Assembly (NCBI GenBank): GCA_028713125.1
Contig: JAQTOU010000001.1
Location: 390,273-454,272, forward strand
Direction: 5' to 3'
DNA: 64,000 nt
DNA from: Elusimicrobiales bacterium
GTDB lineage: Bacteria; Elusimicrobiota; Elusimicrobia; Elusimicrobiales; UBA9959
Shown here: positions 40,284 to 48,044 of the stretch, piece by piece
Layout of the letters: each line of letters begins with the position of its first letter
How positions within the stretch are numbered: the stretch's first letter is position 1
The notes under the pieces: model-generated
What the model saw: the letters and a program-made list of their open reading frames with translations, nothing else
What the model was told of the DNA's origin: nothing
Databases searched by the model: none
Made by a program: the position numbers and the translations under genes

Positions 40284-41444
40284 ATGATGGAAAACCGGCT
40301 CGCAGTATTTCACCTTGACGATGGGAAGGAGCTGCGCGGCGGCCAGCGCCAGCTTCTCTACCTCGTAAAAGAGCTAAACCTCCTCGGCCACGACAACACC
40401 GTCGTCTGCCGGGAGGACTCCCCGCTTCAGAAAGCCGCCCGCCGGAAGGGGTTCAAAACCCTCACGCTGCCGTATTTTTTCGAATGGGACCCGGTTTCCG
40501 CCCTGCTTCTCCGGCGCGCGCTTAAAAGCCTGCCGCCGGGGAAATTCCCCCCGGTGCTGCATTCGCACACTTCCCACGCAGCGGCGGTCTCCTGGCTGGC
40601 CTCGGCCGGCCTGGACTGCGTGCGCGTCGCCCACCGGCGCGTGGATTTCATCCCCGGCTCTTTTACCGCCCGGTTCAAGTACGGAAAGGCCCACGCCGTT
40701 ATCGCCATCTCCGACGCCGTGAAAGAGATACTTTTGAAAGCCCGGGTCCCTGAAGAAAAGGTGGCCGTAGTGAACAGCACTATCGACCTCGACGAGACCC
40801 CCTGGAAGCCGGGCGAGTTCCACGCTTACCGGCAAGCCGCGCGGCAGGCCCTCTCAGCCGAACTGAATATCCCGGCCGACGCTTTCTGGGCGGGCTCGCT
40901 TATCGCCCTCGTCCCGCACAAAGACCCTGAGAACATGGTGCGCGCCGCCGCGCTGGTGCTGAAGGAAGCGCCCGGGGCTTTCTTCCTTATCGCCGGGGAA
41001 GGCCCCCTGGCGCAGAAGACGGAACACCTCGCCCGGATGCTCAAGATACAGGACCGCTTCAAGCTGATCGGCTACCGCAGCGACCCGTACATGGTCCTGG
41101 CGGCGCTGGACATGTTCGTACTTTCCTCCTGCGAGGAAGGGATGGGCAGCGTGCTCGTTGAAGCGATGAACGCCTCCCTCCCGATAGTGGCCACCACCGC
41201 CGGAGGGATAACCGACGTGATAGAGGACGGCGCGAACGGCCTGACGGTGAAGCCCCGCAGCCCTGAAGAATTGGCGAAAGCCGCCCTCAGGCTGATAAAA
41301 GACGCCCCCCTCCGGGAACGCCTCGCGGCCGAAGCCCACCGCCGGCGGGAGGATTTCTCCTCGCCGCGCATGGCGGCCCTGACCTTTAAATGCTATGAGA
41401 CAGCCATTGAGAATTTTAAGCGTAATCGACATCCCGTGGAATAG
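40284..41444 (+). CDS. GT4 family glycosyltransferase
   Basis: A 386-residue GT-B fold enzyme. The N-terminal half has the acceptor-side GGQRQLLYLVKEL and VLHSHTSHAAAVSWLA. The C-terminal GT4 domain has LIALVPHKDPENMVRAA, FFLIAGEGPLAQKTEHLARML, FVLSSCEEGMGSVLVEAMNASLPIVATTAGG and IEDGANGLTV. It transfers an activated sugar in LPS core or surface glycan assembly. Start at one of two tandem ATGs after a TAAAAT box. Its last 50 bases overlap the next gene. Confidence 0.87.
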   Translation: MMENRLAVFHLDDGKELRGGQRQLLYLVKELNLLGHDNTVVCREDSPLQKAARRKGFKTLTLPYFFEWDPVSALLLRRALKSLPPGKFPPVLHSHTSHAAAVSWLASAGLDCVRVAHRRVDFIPGSFTARFKYGKAHAVIAISDAVKEILLKARVPEEKVAVVNSTIDLDETPWKPGEFHAYRQAARQALSAELNIPADAFWAGSLIALVPHKDPENMVRAAALVLKEAPGAFFLIAGEGPLAQKTEHLARMLKIQDRFKLIGYRSDPYMVLAALDMFVLSSCEEGMGSVLVEAMNASLPIVATTAGGITDVIEDGANGLTVKPRSPEELAKAALRLIKDAPLRERLAAEAHRRREDFSSPRMAALTFKCYETAIENFKRNRHPVE

Positions 41445-42462
41445 CGGGCTGGCGGCCTACGCTTTCGACCAGGCCCTGGCGCTGAAAAGCGCCGGGCATC
41501 TCGTCGCTTTCGCCTGCCCCGACGGAACCGCGGCCGCGGCTTTCGCCGCGCGGGAGGGCTTCAGGCATTTCCCTATCCCCGGCCGCAAAGACTATCTCCG
41601 CCTGCCGCTGGCCCTCCTCCGCCTCCGCGCCGCGGCGCGCGAGGAAAAGATAGACCTGGTCTGCGCCCATACCGGCCGCGCCCAGACCATCGGGCTCCTC
41701 CTGGGTCTGCCGCTCCTGCGCGTAAAAGCCGACGCGAAAAAGCCCTCCGCGGGCTTTACCTTCTCTTCTGTAAAAAAGACCATAGCCGCCTCCGCCTATA
41801 TACAAAAGCTCTATCTTGAAGCCGGGCTGGACGGGGCCATGGTAACTGTCATACCGCAGGGGATAAAGCTCCAGGCGCCGGCCGCCGCCGGCGCTTCAGC
41901 CCCGTTCAAGATAGGCCTGCTTGGCCGGCTGGACCCGGTAAAAGGGCACGCCTGCTTCCTGAAAGCCGCCGCCGCTCTGCTCCGCTCCGGCGCAAAAGCG
42001 GAATTCCACATAGCCGGCTATGAAGCCAATATCAAATACGCCGAACTGCTCGGCTTGGCCGAAGAGCTCGATATCGCCTCGAGCGTGGTATTTCACGGCA
42101 AGGTGGACGAACCCTTTAAGTTCATGGCCTCCTGCGATATAGGCGTTATAGCCTCGCTCGGCAGCGAGGCCGTTTCCCGCGCCGCCCTTGAATGGCTGGC
42201 CTCCGGCAAGCCTTTGCTCTCCACCTCCGCCGGCAGCCTGCCGGAATACGTCGGACCCGACTGCCTGGTCCCGCCCGGAGACCACTCCGCCCTTGCCGCC
42301 AGGCTGGCCGCGCTCCTCTCCGACCCGTCAAGAATAAAAGCGCTTGGAGAACAGAACCGGGCCCGCGCCGCCAGGGACTTCTCTCCCGAGGCCTTCGCCG
42401 CCGCCACCTGCGCCGCCTTCGAACAAGCCGCCTCCCACGCTTCCCCGGGCCCGGTTTCCTGA
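41395..42462 (+). CDS. GT4 family glycosyltransferase
   Basis: A 355-residue GT-B enzyme. The N-terminal part reads RILSVIDIPWNSGLAAYAFDQALAL and IDLVCAHTGRAQTIGLLLG; the C-terminal part has IGLLGRLDPVKGHACFLKAAAALL, FHIAGYEANIKYAELLGL and a SEAVSRAALEWLASGKPLLST donor-sugar loop. It begins inside the 3' end of the previous gene (50-base overlap in another frame). It probably acts on the same glycan as its neighbours. Confidence 0.86.
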   Translation: MRQPLRILSVIDIPWNSGLAAYAFDQALALKSAGHLVAFACPDGTAAAAFAAREGFRHFPIPGRKDYLRLPLALLRLRAAAREEKIDLVCAHTGRAQTIGLLLGLPLLRVKADAKKPSAGFTFSSVKKTIAASAYIQKLYLEAGLDGAMVTVIPQGIKLQAPAAAGASAPFKIGLLGRLDPVKGHACFLKAAAALLRSGAKAEFHIAGYEANIKYAELLGLAEELDIASSVVFHGKVDEPFKFMASCDIGVIASLGSEAVSRAALEWLASGKPLLSTSAGSLPEYVGPDCLVPPGDHSALAARLAALLSDPSRIKALGEQNRARAARDFSPEAFAAATCAAFEQAASHASPGPVS

Positions 42463-42470
42463 TCCCGCCT

Positions 42471-43235
42471 ATGCCTACTATCTCCGTCGCCATGATAGCC
42501 CACAACGAGGAAAAGAACCTCGCCCGCTCCCTCGCAAGCGCCGCCTGGGCCGACGAGGTCGTCTTCGTGGACTGCGGCTCCACGGACGGAACGGCCCTGG
42601 CCGCCCGCGATTTCGAAATAAAATATTTTTCCCGCCCGAACAGCCGCGCCGTCTACGTCAACAAACAGTTCTCCATCGAGCAGGCTTCTTCCGACTGGGT
42701 GCTCATCCTGGACGCGGATGAGGAAATTACCCCCGCGCTCCACGCCGAGATCAGGCGCGCGGTCGCAGCCCCGGCCGACGCCGCCGCCTTTACCATGCCG
42801 CGCCGGAACTTCTATTTCGGCCGCTGGCTGAAGCACGGCGGCAAGTATCCTGACGCCCAGCTCCGCCTCTTCAGGCGCGGGACGGCCCGCTACCTGCCGC
42901 TCCCCGTGCATGAAAGGCTGGAGGTGGACGGGCGGGTGGGAGCCCTTAAGGAGCCGCTGCTCCACTATCCATATTCGGACGAATCCGATATCGAGACGAA
43001 ACGCGGTTTCTATTCGGAGATCCTCGCCCGCTCCTACGCCCTGAAAAAGCGCAGCCGGCTTTTCATACTTTTCCGCCCTTTCACCAGGTTCATCTCCGCA
43101 TATTTCCTGAAGCTGGGTTTTCTCGACGGGACGGAGGGCCTCAGGACGGCGCTCCTGGATTTCGGCAATGTGCTGAGCTCAGCGCTGCTTTATATAAAAA
43201 GCTCCGGCACGGACGACAGTACCCTAAAGTCCTAG
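42471..43235 (+). CDS. GT2 family glycosyltransferase (KdtX/WaaE-like)
   Basis: A 254-residue GT2 enzyme: MPTISVAMIAHNEEKNLARSL, VFVDCGSTDGTALAA and WVLILDADEEITPAL (the DxD metal site). Later motifs (FYFGRWLKHGGKYPDAQLRLFRR, PVHERLEV) match LPS-core beta-glucosyltransferases of the WaaE/KdtX group. The start ATG at 42471 fits the family; the frame is open far upstream inside the previous gene. It ends the glycosyltransferase run. Confidence 0.87.
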   Translation: MPTISVAMIAHNEEKNLARSLASAAWADEVVFVDCGSTDGTALAARDFEIKYFSRPNSRAVYVNKQFSIEQASSDWVLILDADEEITPALHAEIRRAVAAPADAAAFTMPRRNFYFGRWLKHGGKYPDAQLRLFRRGTARYLPLPVHERLEVDGRVGALKEPLLHYPYSDESDIETKRGFYSEILARSYALKKRSRLFILFRPFTRFISAYFLKLGFLDGTEGLRTALLDFGNVLSSALLYIKSSGTDDSTLKS

Positions 43236-43280
43236 CCAGCGCCGGGTCTTTTAGCCTGTAACCGGGCTCCGTTTTCCATG

Positions 43281-43286
43281 TATAAT
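43281..43286 (+). promoter_or_regulatory. -10 box of leaderless amidase promoter
   Basis: TATAAT, six bases (TATCCT), then the ATG at 43293. There is no ribosome-binding site, and the expected transcription start is the start codon. Confidence 0.6.
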
Positions 43287-43292
43287 TATCCT

Positions 43293-44441
43293 ATGACGGC
43301 AAGACTCAGAACCGCGCTTCTTTCCTTATCGCTCCTCGCTTCCTTCCTCCCGGGCGCGGCTTACGCCGAGAATATCCCGGTTTTCACAGGCCTGCCCTAC
43401 CCCATAACGGGAAAACTCTCCGCCGGCCAGAAAGAAGGCTTCGTTTTTTTCAATACCCCTTTCAGCGAGCCCCCTTCCGCCGACTACGACACTGTCTTCC
43501 TGCAGGGAGAAATGCCCGACCCCGGCGTAACCCTGCAGTTGGCGGTAAAAGGCAGTTATTTTTTCTCGCCCGCTTCGAACTACGCCAGCGAGGCCTTCCG
43601 CCGCTTTCCGAACGGGCGCTTCTGGGCCAGGTACCGCGTCCCCGCCACCAGGCAGCCTCTGAAGATCAGCATGGTCAACCGCGACGTCAAGACCAATTCC
43701 TCGGTAATTATCTACGAAGCGGAACTGACGCTCGACGCCGATTCTAAAGAAGAGCCCCTCCCCCAGTCCACGGCCCCTTACGTCGCGGCCCCGGAGCTCT
43801 TCCTCCCGGACTCCGCCCCCTTCAAGGTGATCCGCCGCGCCGACTGGCAGGCCGCCCCGCCTACGCAGCCCTACACCCCGCACGAGCCGCGCTATTTTAC
43901 GCTCCACCACACCGCCGCGCATTACCCCGGGACCTACAAAGAGGCCGTGGCGGAGATGCAGTTCATCCAGGATTTCCATCAGAACGGCCGCGGCTGGATA
44001 GATATCGCCTACCATTTCCTGATAGACCCGGCCGGCAATATCTTCGAAGGCCGCCCTATCAAAGTACTGGGCGCCCACGTAAAGAACCGGAACACCGCGA
44101 ATATCGGGATCTCGATAATGGGCGACTATCACCCCCCCAAGAGTAATCTCTTCACACCCGCCTCCCAGGACTCCTTCGTAGCGATAGGCCGCTACCTCAG
44201 GGACACCTACGAAGTCCCGGTCAGCAGTTTCTACGCCCACAGGGACATCGGCGATACCACCTGCCCCGGCGACGACCTCTACGCAAAAAAAGAATTCCTG
44301 CGCGGCCTGATCTTCACCCCGCAGGAGCCGCAGCCTGTCCCCGTAGACCCGGCCGCGGCCCCGCCCCCCACCCCCGCCCAGGAGCAAAGCCTGCGCCAAT
44401 TAATGCAGTTCCTGAACAACCCCTGCCCCTATCGAGGTTGA
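43293..44441 (+). CDS. Exported N-acetylmuramoyl-L-alanine amidase (PGRP/Amidase_2)
   Basis: A 382-residue protein with a signal peptide (residues 1-25, ending GAAYA). A beta-rich N-terminal domain (about 30-165) of unknown type is followed by a zinc amidase domain (about 185-345). The domain has YFTLHHTAAHYPG (first zinc His), DIAYHFLIDPAGNIFEGRP, GAHVKNRNTANIGISIMGDY and HRDIGDTTCPGDDLY (second His and Cys ligands). It cleaves the peptide stem from peptidoglycan glycan strands in the periplasm. A Pro-rich tail ends the protein. A strong terminator follows. Confidence 0.87.
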   Translation: MTARLRTALLSLSLLASFLPGAAYAENIPVFTGLPYPITGKLSAGQKEGFVFFNTPFSEPPSADYDTVFLQGEMPDPGVTLQLAVKGSYFFSPASNYASEAFRRFPNGRFWARYRVPATRQPLKISMVNRDVKTNSSVIIYEAELTLDADSKEEPLPQSTAPYVAAPELFLPDSAPFKVIRRADWQAAPPTQPYTPHEPRYFTLHHTAAHYPGTYKEAVAEMQFIQDFHQNGRGWIDIAYHFLIDPAGNIFEGRPIKVLGAHVKNRNTANIGISIMGDYHPPKSNLFTPASQDSFVAIGRYLRDTYEVPVSSFYAHRDIGDTTCPGDDLYAKKEFLRGLIFTPQEPQPVPVDPAAAPPPTPAQEQSLRQLMQFLNNPCPYRG

Positions 44442-44460
44442 GCCTCGATAAACCGCTAAA

Positions 44461-44490
44461 AAAAACGCCCCGTAAAGGGGCGTTTTTTTA
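44461..44490. terminator. Bidirectional intrinsic terminator
   Basis: AAAAACGCCCC pairs with GGGGCGTTTTT around a GTAAA loop. It serves the amidase gene and the convergent lysA. A perfect 14-base palindrome GGCGAGGCCTCGCC (44492-44505) follows it inside the short gap. Confidence 0.93.
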
Positions 44491-44514
44491 TGGCGAGGCC
44501 TCGCCTCGACAGGG

Positions 44515-45732
44515 CTAAAGCTCGGCGGCTACCAGGTCTTTGTAGGTTTCGCGGCGGCGGATCAGGCGCCAGGAGGAGGCGCCGGTGATGAGGGCCTCGG
44601 CGGCGCGGGGGCGGGAATTATACTGGGAGCTCATTGAAAAGCCGTAAGCCCCGGCGGAATAGACGGCGAGTAGGCTCCCGGCGGCCGGCTCCCGCAGGCG
44701 CACGCCTTCGGCCAGGAAATCCCCGGTCTCGCAGACCGGTCCCACTATGTCGTAGATCTTTTCCGGGCCGCGCCCGCGCCCGACCAGCGCTACCGGGTGT
44801 TTGGCCCCGTATAAAGCCGGCCTGATGAGGTCGTTCATTGCCGCGTCCACTACGATAAAATTCTTATGCCCGCCGCGTTTCCGGTAGATAACGCGCGTCA
44901 AAAGCGCCCCGGCCGGGGCGGAGACGGAACGGCCAGGTTCAAGTATGACCTTGAGCCCGGTTCCGGCGAAAACCCCGGCGACGGCGCGGGCCAGCGGGGC
45001 GGGATCGGACATTTCGGCGCCTTCTTTTACGCCCCAGCCGCCGCCCACGTCGGCGTATTTAAGATTTATCCCGCGCGAAGCGAGCTTGAGCATGAAAGCG
45101 GCCAGCCGGCGGGCGGCCAGCGCGTAAGGGGCCGCCGAGTGCACCTGTGAGCCGATATGGAACTGCGCCCCTACGGGTCTCAGGCATTCCGACTCGGCCG
45201 CGTAAAGATAGATCTTCTGCGCTTCCTCGAAAGTGACGCCGAACTTGCTACCGAGCTTGCCGGTGGTGATATATTTATGGGTATGCGGGTCTACGTCCGG
45301 ATTGATCCGCAGGGAAAGCGGGGCCCTTACCTTAAGCCTGGCGGCCACGCGCTCTATCTCCTGCACTTCCTCGAAGGATTCTGCGTTGATAAAGAGTATG
45401 CCGGCCTTCAGGGCGTACTCAAGTTCGGCCGGGGTCTTGCCGACGCCGGAAAGAATTATCTTTTCCGGCCTGAAGCCGGCTTTCAGCGCGCGGTAGAGCT
45501 CCCCGCCGCTGACCACGTCGGCGCCCCACCCTTCGCGGGCGGCCAGGCCGCAAAGCGCGGCGCTGGAATTGGCCTTCATGGCGTAGCAGAAGAGCGGGCC
45601 GAGCGAACTGAAAGCTTTTTTATAGGCGGTGATCTGCTTGAGGAAGACGGCGGCGGAATAGACGTAAACCGGGGTTCCGGCGCTTTCGGCTATTTTCTCC
45701 AGGAGAGAAGGTTTGAAGTATTTGGAAAGCAT
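44515..45732 (-). CDS. lysA: Diaminopimelate decarboxylase
   Basis: A 405-residue fold-III PLP enzyme making lysine from meso-diaminopimelate. The PLP lysine is in FCYAMKANSS (about residue 53). Further motifs are DVVSGGELYRAL, HIGSQVHS, DVGGGWGVKEG, LEPGRSVSAPAG and the substrate-binding CETGDFLAEG. GGAAG precedes the ATG. It follows tRNA-Leu on the same strand but is separated from it by a terminator whose T-run ends 19 bases before lysA. It must use a promoter within that short gap or depend on readthrough. Confidence 0.93.
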   Translation of the reverse strand: MLSKYFKPSLLEKIAESAGTPVYVYSAAVFLKQITAYKKAFSSLGPLFCYAMKANSSAALCGLAAREGWGADVVSGGELYRALKAGFRPEKIILSGVGKTPAELEYALKAGILFINAESFEEVQEIERVAARLKVRAPLSLRINPDVDPHTHKYITTGKLGSKFGVTFEEAQKIYLYAAESECLRPVGAQFHIGSQVHSAAPYALAARRLAAFMLKLASRGINLKYADVGGGWGVKEGAEMSDPAPLARAVAGVFAGTGLKVILEPGRSVSAPAGALLTRVIYRKRGGHKNFIVVDAAMNDLIRPALYGAKHPVALVGRGRGPEKIYDIVGPVCETGDFLAEGVRLREPAAGSLLAVYSAGAYGFSMSSQYNSRPRAAEALITGASSWRLIRRRETYKDLVAAEL

Positions 45733-45750
45733 AAGAGGCTTCCAACGGGA

Positions 45751-45781
45751 TAAAAAATGCGGGGGGTTCTCCCCCCCGCGA
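45751..45781 (-). terminator. Terminator between tRNA-Leu and lysA
   Basis: On the minus strand GCGGGGGG (45779-45772) pairs with CCCCCCGC (45766-45759) around GAGAA and is followed by ATTTTTTA. It ends the tRNA-Leu transcript. Confidence 0.85.
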
Positions 45782-45788
45782 AAAAGTC

Positions 45789-45870
45789 TGCTCGGGGGGG
45801 GACTTGAACCCCCACGCCGTTAGGCACACGCCCCTCAAACGTGCGTGTCTACCAGTTCCACCACCCGAGC
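45789..45870 (-). tRNA. tRNA-Leu (anticodon GAG)
   Basis: A class II tRNA of 82 bases without encoded CCA. The acceptor GCTCGGG pairs with CCCGAGC. The D arm is GTGGTGGAACTGGTAGACAC, the anticodon loop TTGAGGG gives GAG, and a long variable arm and T arm GTGGGGGTTCAAGTCCCCC follow. After the discriminator A comes GAC and a T-run, so CCA must be added by the cell's CCA enzyme, unlike tRNA-Ala in this window. Confidence 0.95.
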
Positions 45871-45974
45871 ATAAATCCTGTTCTGCGCGGCGCCGCGGTT
45901 GACTCCCGCCGTAAGGCCGACAAAACCATCTTAAAAGAGCGTAGTATAGTTTACCAAAATTTAAAGCAGAATGC

Positions 45975-45980
45975 TAAAAT
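45975..45980 (+). promoter_or_regulatory. -10 box of leaderless CNNM-EIIA promoter
   Basis: TAAAAT, six bases (ATAGCT), then the GTG at 45987. TTACCA (45951-45956) is a possible -35 with an 18-base spacer. Transcription should begin at the GTG. Confidence 0.55.
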
Positions 45981-45986
45981 ATAGCT

Positions 45987-47504
45987 GTGATTTATTTCCT
46001 GGACCTCCTCATCGCCGCTTTCCTTATCATCCTGAACGCCGTATTCGTAGTGGTAGAATTCGCGCTGGTAAAAGTGCGTTTTACCCGCCTGGAGGAGCTG
46101 GCCGCCAAGGGGCTGAAGTCGGCGAAGCTGGCGAAGAAGCAGGTGCAGCATATCGACGCCTACCTTTCCTCCATCCAGCTGGGCATAACCATGGCCAGCC
46201 TCGGCCTGGGCTGGGTCGGAGAGCCGGCCCTGGCCGCTATCCTGGACCCGGTCTTTCTCTGGCTCGCCCTCCCCCTCTCGCCGGCCGCCCTGCATACCGT
46301 CTCCTTCGTGCTGGCTTTCGGAATGATCACGGGCGCCCACGTCATCATCGGCGAGCAGGCCCCGAAATACCTGGCGATACTGATGCCGGAGAAAATAGTC
46401 CTCATTTCTGCGATCCCGCTCGAGATCTTCTACAGAATAACCTATATCCCCATGCTGGCGATAAACAAGAGCGCCAATTTTTTCCTCGGCCTGTTCCACC
46501 TGAAGCCGGGCGAAAGCGAAGCCCTGCACTCCGACGAGGAACTGCGGATGATCCTGGGCCAGTCGCAGGAGCACGGAAAGCTGTCCCTGGGCCGCCTGAT
46601 GATGTTCGAGCACCTCTTCGATTTCGGGAAGACCAGGGTCAAGGAAGTCATGACCCCCCGCGGCGCGATAGGCTTCATAAACCTGGACGCCCCCGTCGAG
46701 GATGCTCTTAAGCTTATCAAGGAAAGGCGCTTTTCCCGCTACCCGCTCGTGGCGGCCGACGGGACTACGGCCGGCTACGTGCATTTCAAGGACCTTTACG
46801 GCTGCCTGCTGAACGCCTGCGCCCCCGGCCCCGATTTCAACACTTTAAAAAGGCCGATCACCGACATCTCCGAGGAGATCTCGGTGGAGCGCGCCCTGCG
46901 CGATTTCCAGCAGAAGCGCATACAGCTCGCTATGGTCAAGAACGCGAAGGGAGAGACCACGGGCCTCCTGACCATGGAAGACATCGTCGAGGAACTCACC
47001 GGTGAGATCCGCGACGAATTCGACCAGCCCCCGAAGCTCCTTTTGAGCAGCCTGCTCCTGCAGGAAGCCTGCCGGCTGGACCTGGCCCAGACCGGCCGGT
47101 TCGAGGTCATAGAGGAAGTCCTGGCCGCGCTGCACGCCGCCTCCCCCACTTTCGACAAGGACGAGGCCCTTAAGGCCATCATTAAGAGGGAAACCAACTT
47201 CTCCACCGCCCTGGGACACCAGTCGGCCTTCCCCCACGCCCGTCTGGCCTCGCTCTCGAAGCCGCTGCTCGCTATCGGGAAAAGCAGGGACGGCATTTAT
47301 TTCCCCTCCCCGGACAGCCAGCCCGTAAAGCTGATCTTCCTTATTCTCACGCCTTTCAACGAGCCCATACTCCAGCTCAACACTCTCTCACAGCTTTCCG
47401 GCCTCATCTCAAATGTAACGCTGCGCAAGCGCCTGCTGTCCGCGAAAACCCCGGAGAACCTGCTGGACATCATCCACACTTTCGAAAACAAAGTCATGAA
47501 ATAG
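45987..47504 (+). CDS. CNNM/DUF21-CBS membrane protein fused to a PTS EIIA-like domain
   Basis: A 505-residue fusion. Residues about 1-190 form a CNNM (DUF21) membrane domain with four hydrophobic segments (FLIILNAVFVVVEFALVKVR, SIQLGITMASLGLGWVGEPAL). Residues about 205-335 form a CBS pair (VKEVMTPRGAIGFI, TTGLLTMEDIVEELTGEIRDEF). In place of the usual CorC_HlyC tail, residues about 345-495 look like a PTS EIIA type 2 (PtsN-like) domain with GHQSAFPHARL, whose His would be the phosphorylation site, and IFLILTPFNEPILQLNTLSQL. This predicts a cation (Mg2+-type) transporter controlled by phosphotransfer. Starts at GTG, probably leaderless. Confidence 0.82.
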   Translation: MIYFLDLLIAAFLIILNAVFVVVEFALVKVRFTRLEELAAKGLKSAKLAKKQVQHIDAYLSSIQLGITMASLGLGWVGEPALAAILDPVFLWLALPLSPAALHTVSFVLAFGMITGAHVIIGEQAPKYLAILMPEKIVLISAIPLEIFYRITYIPMLAINKSANFFLGLFHLKPGESEALHSDEELRMILGQSQEHGKLSLGRLMMFEHLFDFGKTRVKEVMTPRGAIGFINLDAPVEDALKLIKERRFSRYPLVAADGTTAGYVHFKDLYGCLLNACAPGPDFNTLKRPITDISEEISVERALRDFQQKRIQLAMVKNAKGETTGLLTMEDIVEELTGEIRDEFDQPPKLLLSSLLLQEACRLDLAQTGRFEVIEEVLAALHAASPTFDKDEALKAIIKRETNFSTALGHQSAFPHARLASLSKPLLAIGKSRDGIYFPSPDSQPVKLIFLILTPFNEPILQLNTLSQLSGLISNVTLRKRLLSAKTPENLLDIIHTFENKVMK

Positions 47505-47506
47505 CA

Positions 47507-47638
47507 GATCAGGAATCGGGAATCCGGGACCACGGAAAAGAAAGAAGCCCCGCGCAGCGCGCGGGGCTCTTCTTTGTGCAGGCAGGATCGGCAATTTACC
47601 GCTCTGCGATTCCCGATCCTCGATCCTTGATTCCCTAT
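47507..47638. repeat. Short repeat units flanking a terminator, second locus
   Basis: GATCAGGAATCGGGAATC (47507-47524) lies before the terminator, and GCGATTCCCGATCCTCGATC then CTTGATTCCC (47606-47635) lies after it. They are imperfect inverted copies sharing ATCGGGAATC with the locus at 34409-34518. The right arm reaches the secG stop codon. Confidence 0.5.
47541..47576. terminator. Bidirectional intrinsic terminator
   Basis: AGAAGCCCCGCGC pairs with GCGCGGGGCTCTTCT around a short AGC loop, with A/G-rich sequence before and CTTCTTTG after. It serves the CNNM-EIIA gene and the convergent secG operon. Confidence 0.88.
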
Positions 47639-47997
47639 TACTTCTTCTCGGGAAGCGGGGCGGCTTTGGCGGGGGCCGCGGCGGGAGCCGGGGTTCCGGG
47701 CTGGGCCGGGGCGGCGGCGGGGGCCTGCTGCTGCTGCAGCGGGTATTCCTGCACCACGGAGCGGAAGCGGTTATTGGCGCCGAAGATGGTCAGGAGCAGG
47801 GAGGTCACGGCGAAGAGCGCCGCGCAGCCCGCCGTGAACTTCTTGATGAAGGAAGTCCCGCTGGCCGCGTTGAAAAGGGAATCTCCCCCGCCGCCGAACA
47901 TGGACAGGGCGGAGCCCTTGCTGGTCTGGAAGACCACGATCGAGACGATTATCACCAGCGCGAGTATGACGTGAACGGTTACGATAAATGAGTACAT
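47638..47997 (-). CDS. secG: Protein translocase subunit SecG
   Basis: A 119-residue SecG. It has two membrane helices (about 3-23 and 55-75) joined by the conserved VVFQTSKGSALSMFGGGGDSLF loop. A Pro/Ala/Gln-rich tail of about 35 residues makes it longer than the ~75-110-residue norm. It stabilises the SecYEG channel. It is the last gene of gap-cDPGS-pgk-secG, 47 bases after pgk; pgk and secG are often linked in bacteria. Confidence 0.92.
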   Translation of the reverse strand: MYSFIVTVHVILALVIIVSIVVFQTSKGSALSMFGGGGDSLFNAASGTSFIKKFTAGCAALFAVTSLLLTIFGANNRFRSVVQEYPLQQQQAPAAAPAQPGTPAPAAAPAKAAPLPEKK

Positions 47998-48044
47998 TAA
48001 TTATTCTCCTCCGGATATATTGAAACACCGCGACCGCAAAACAA

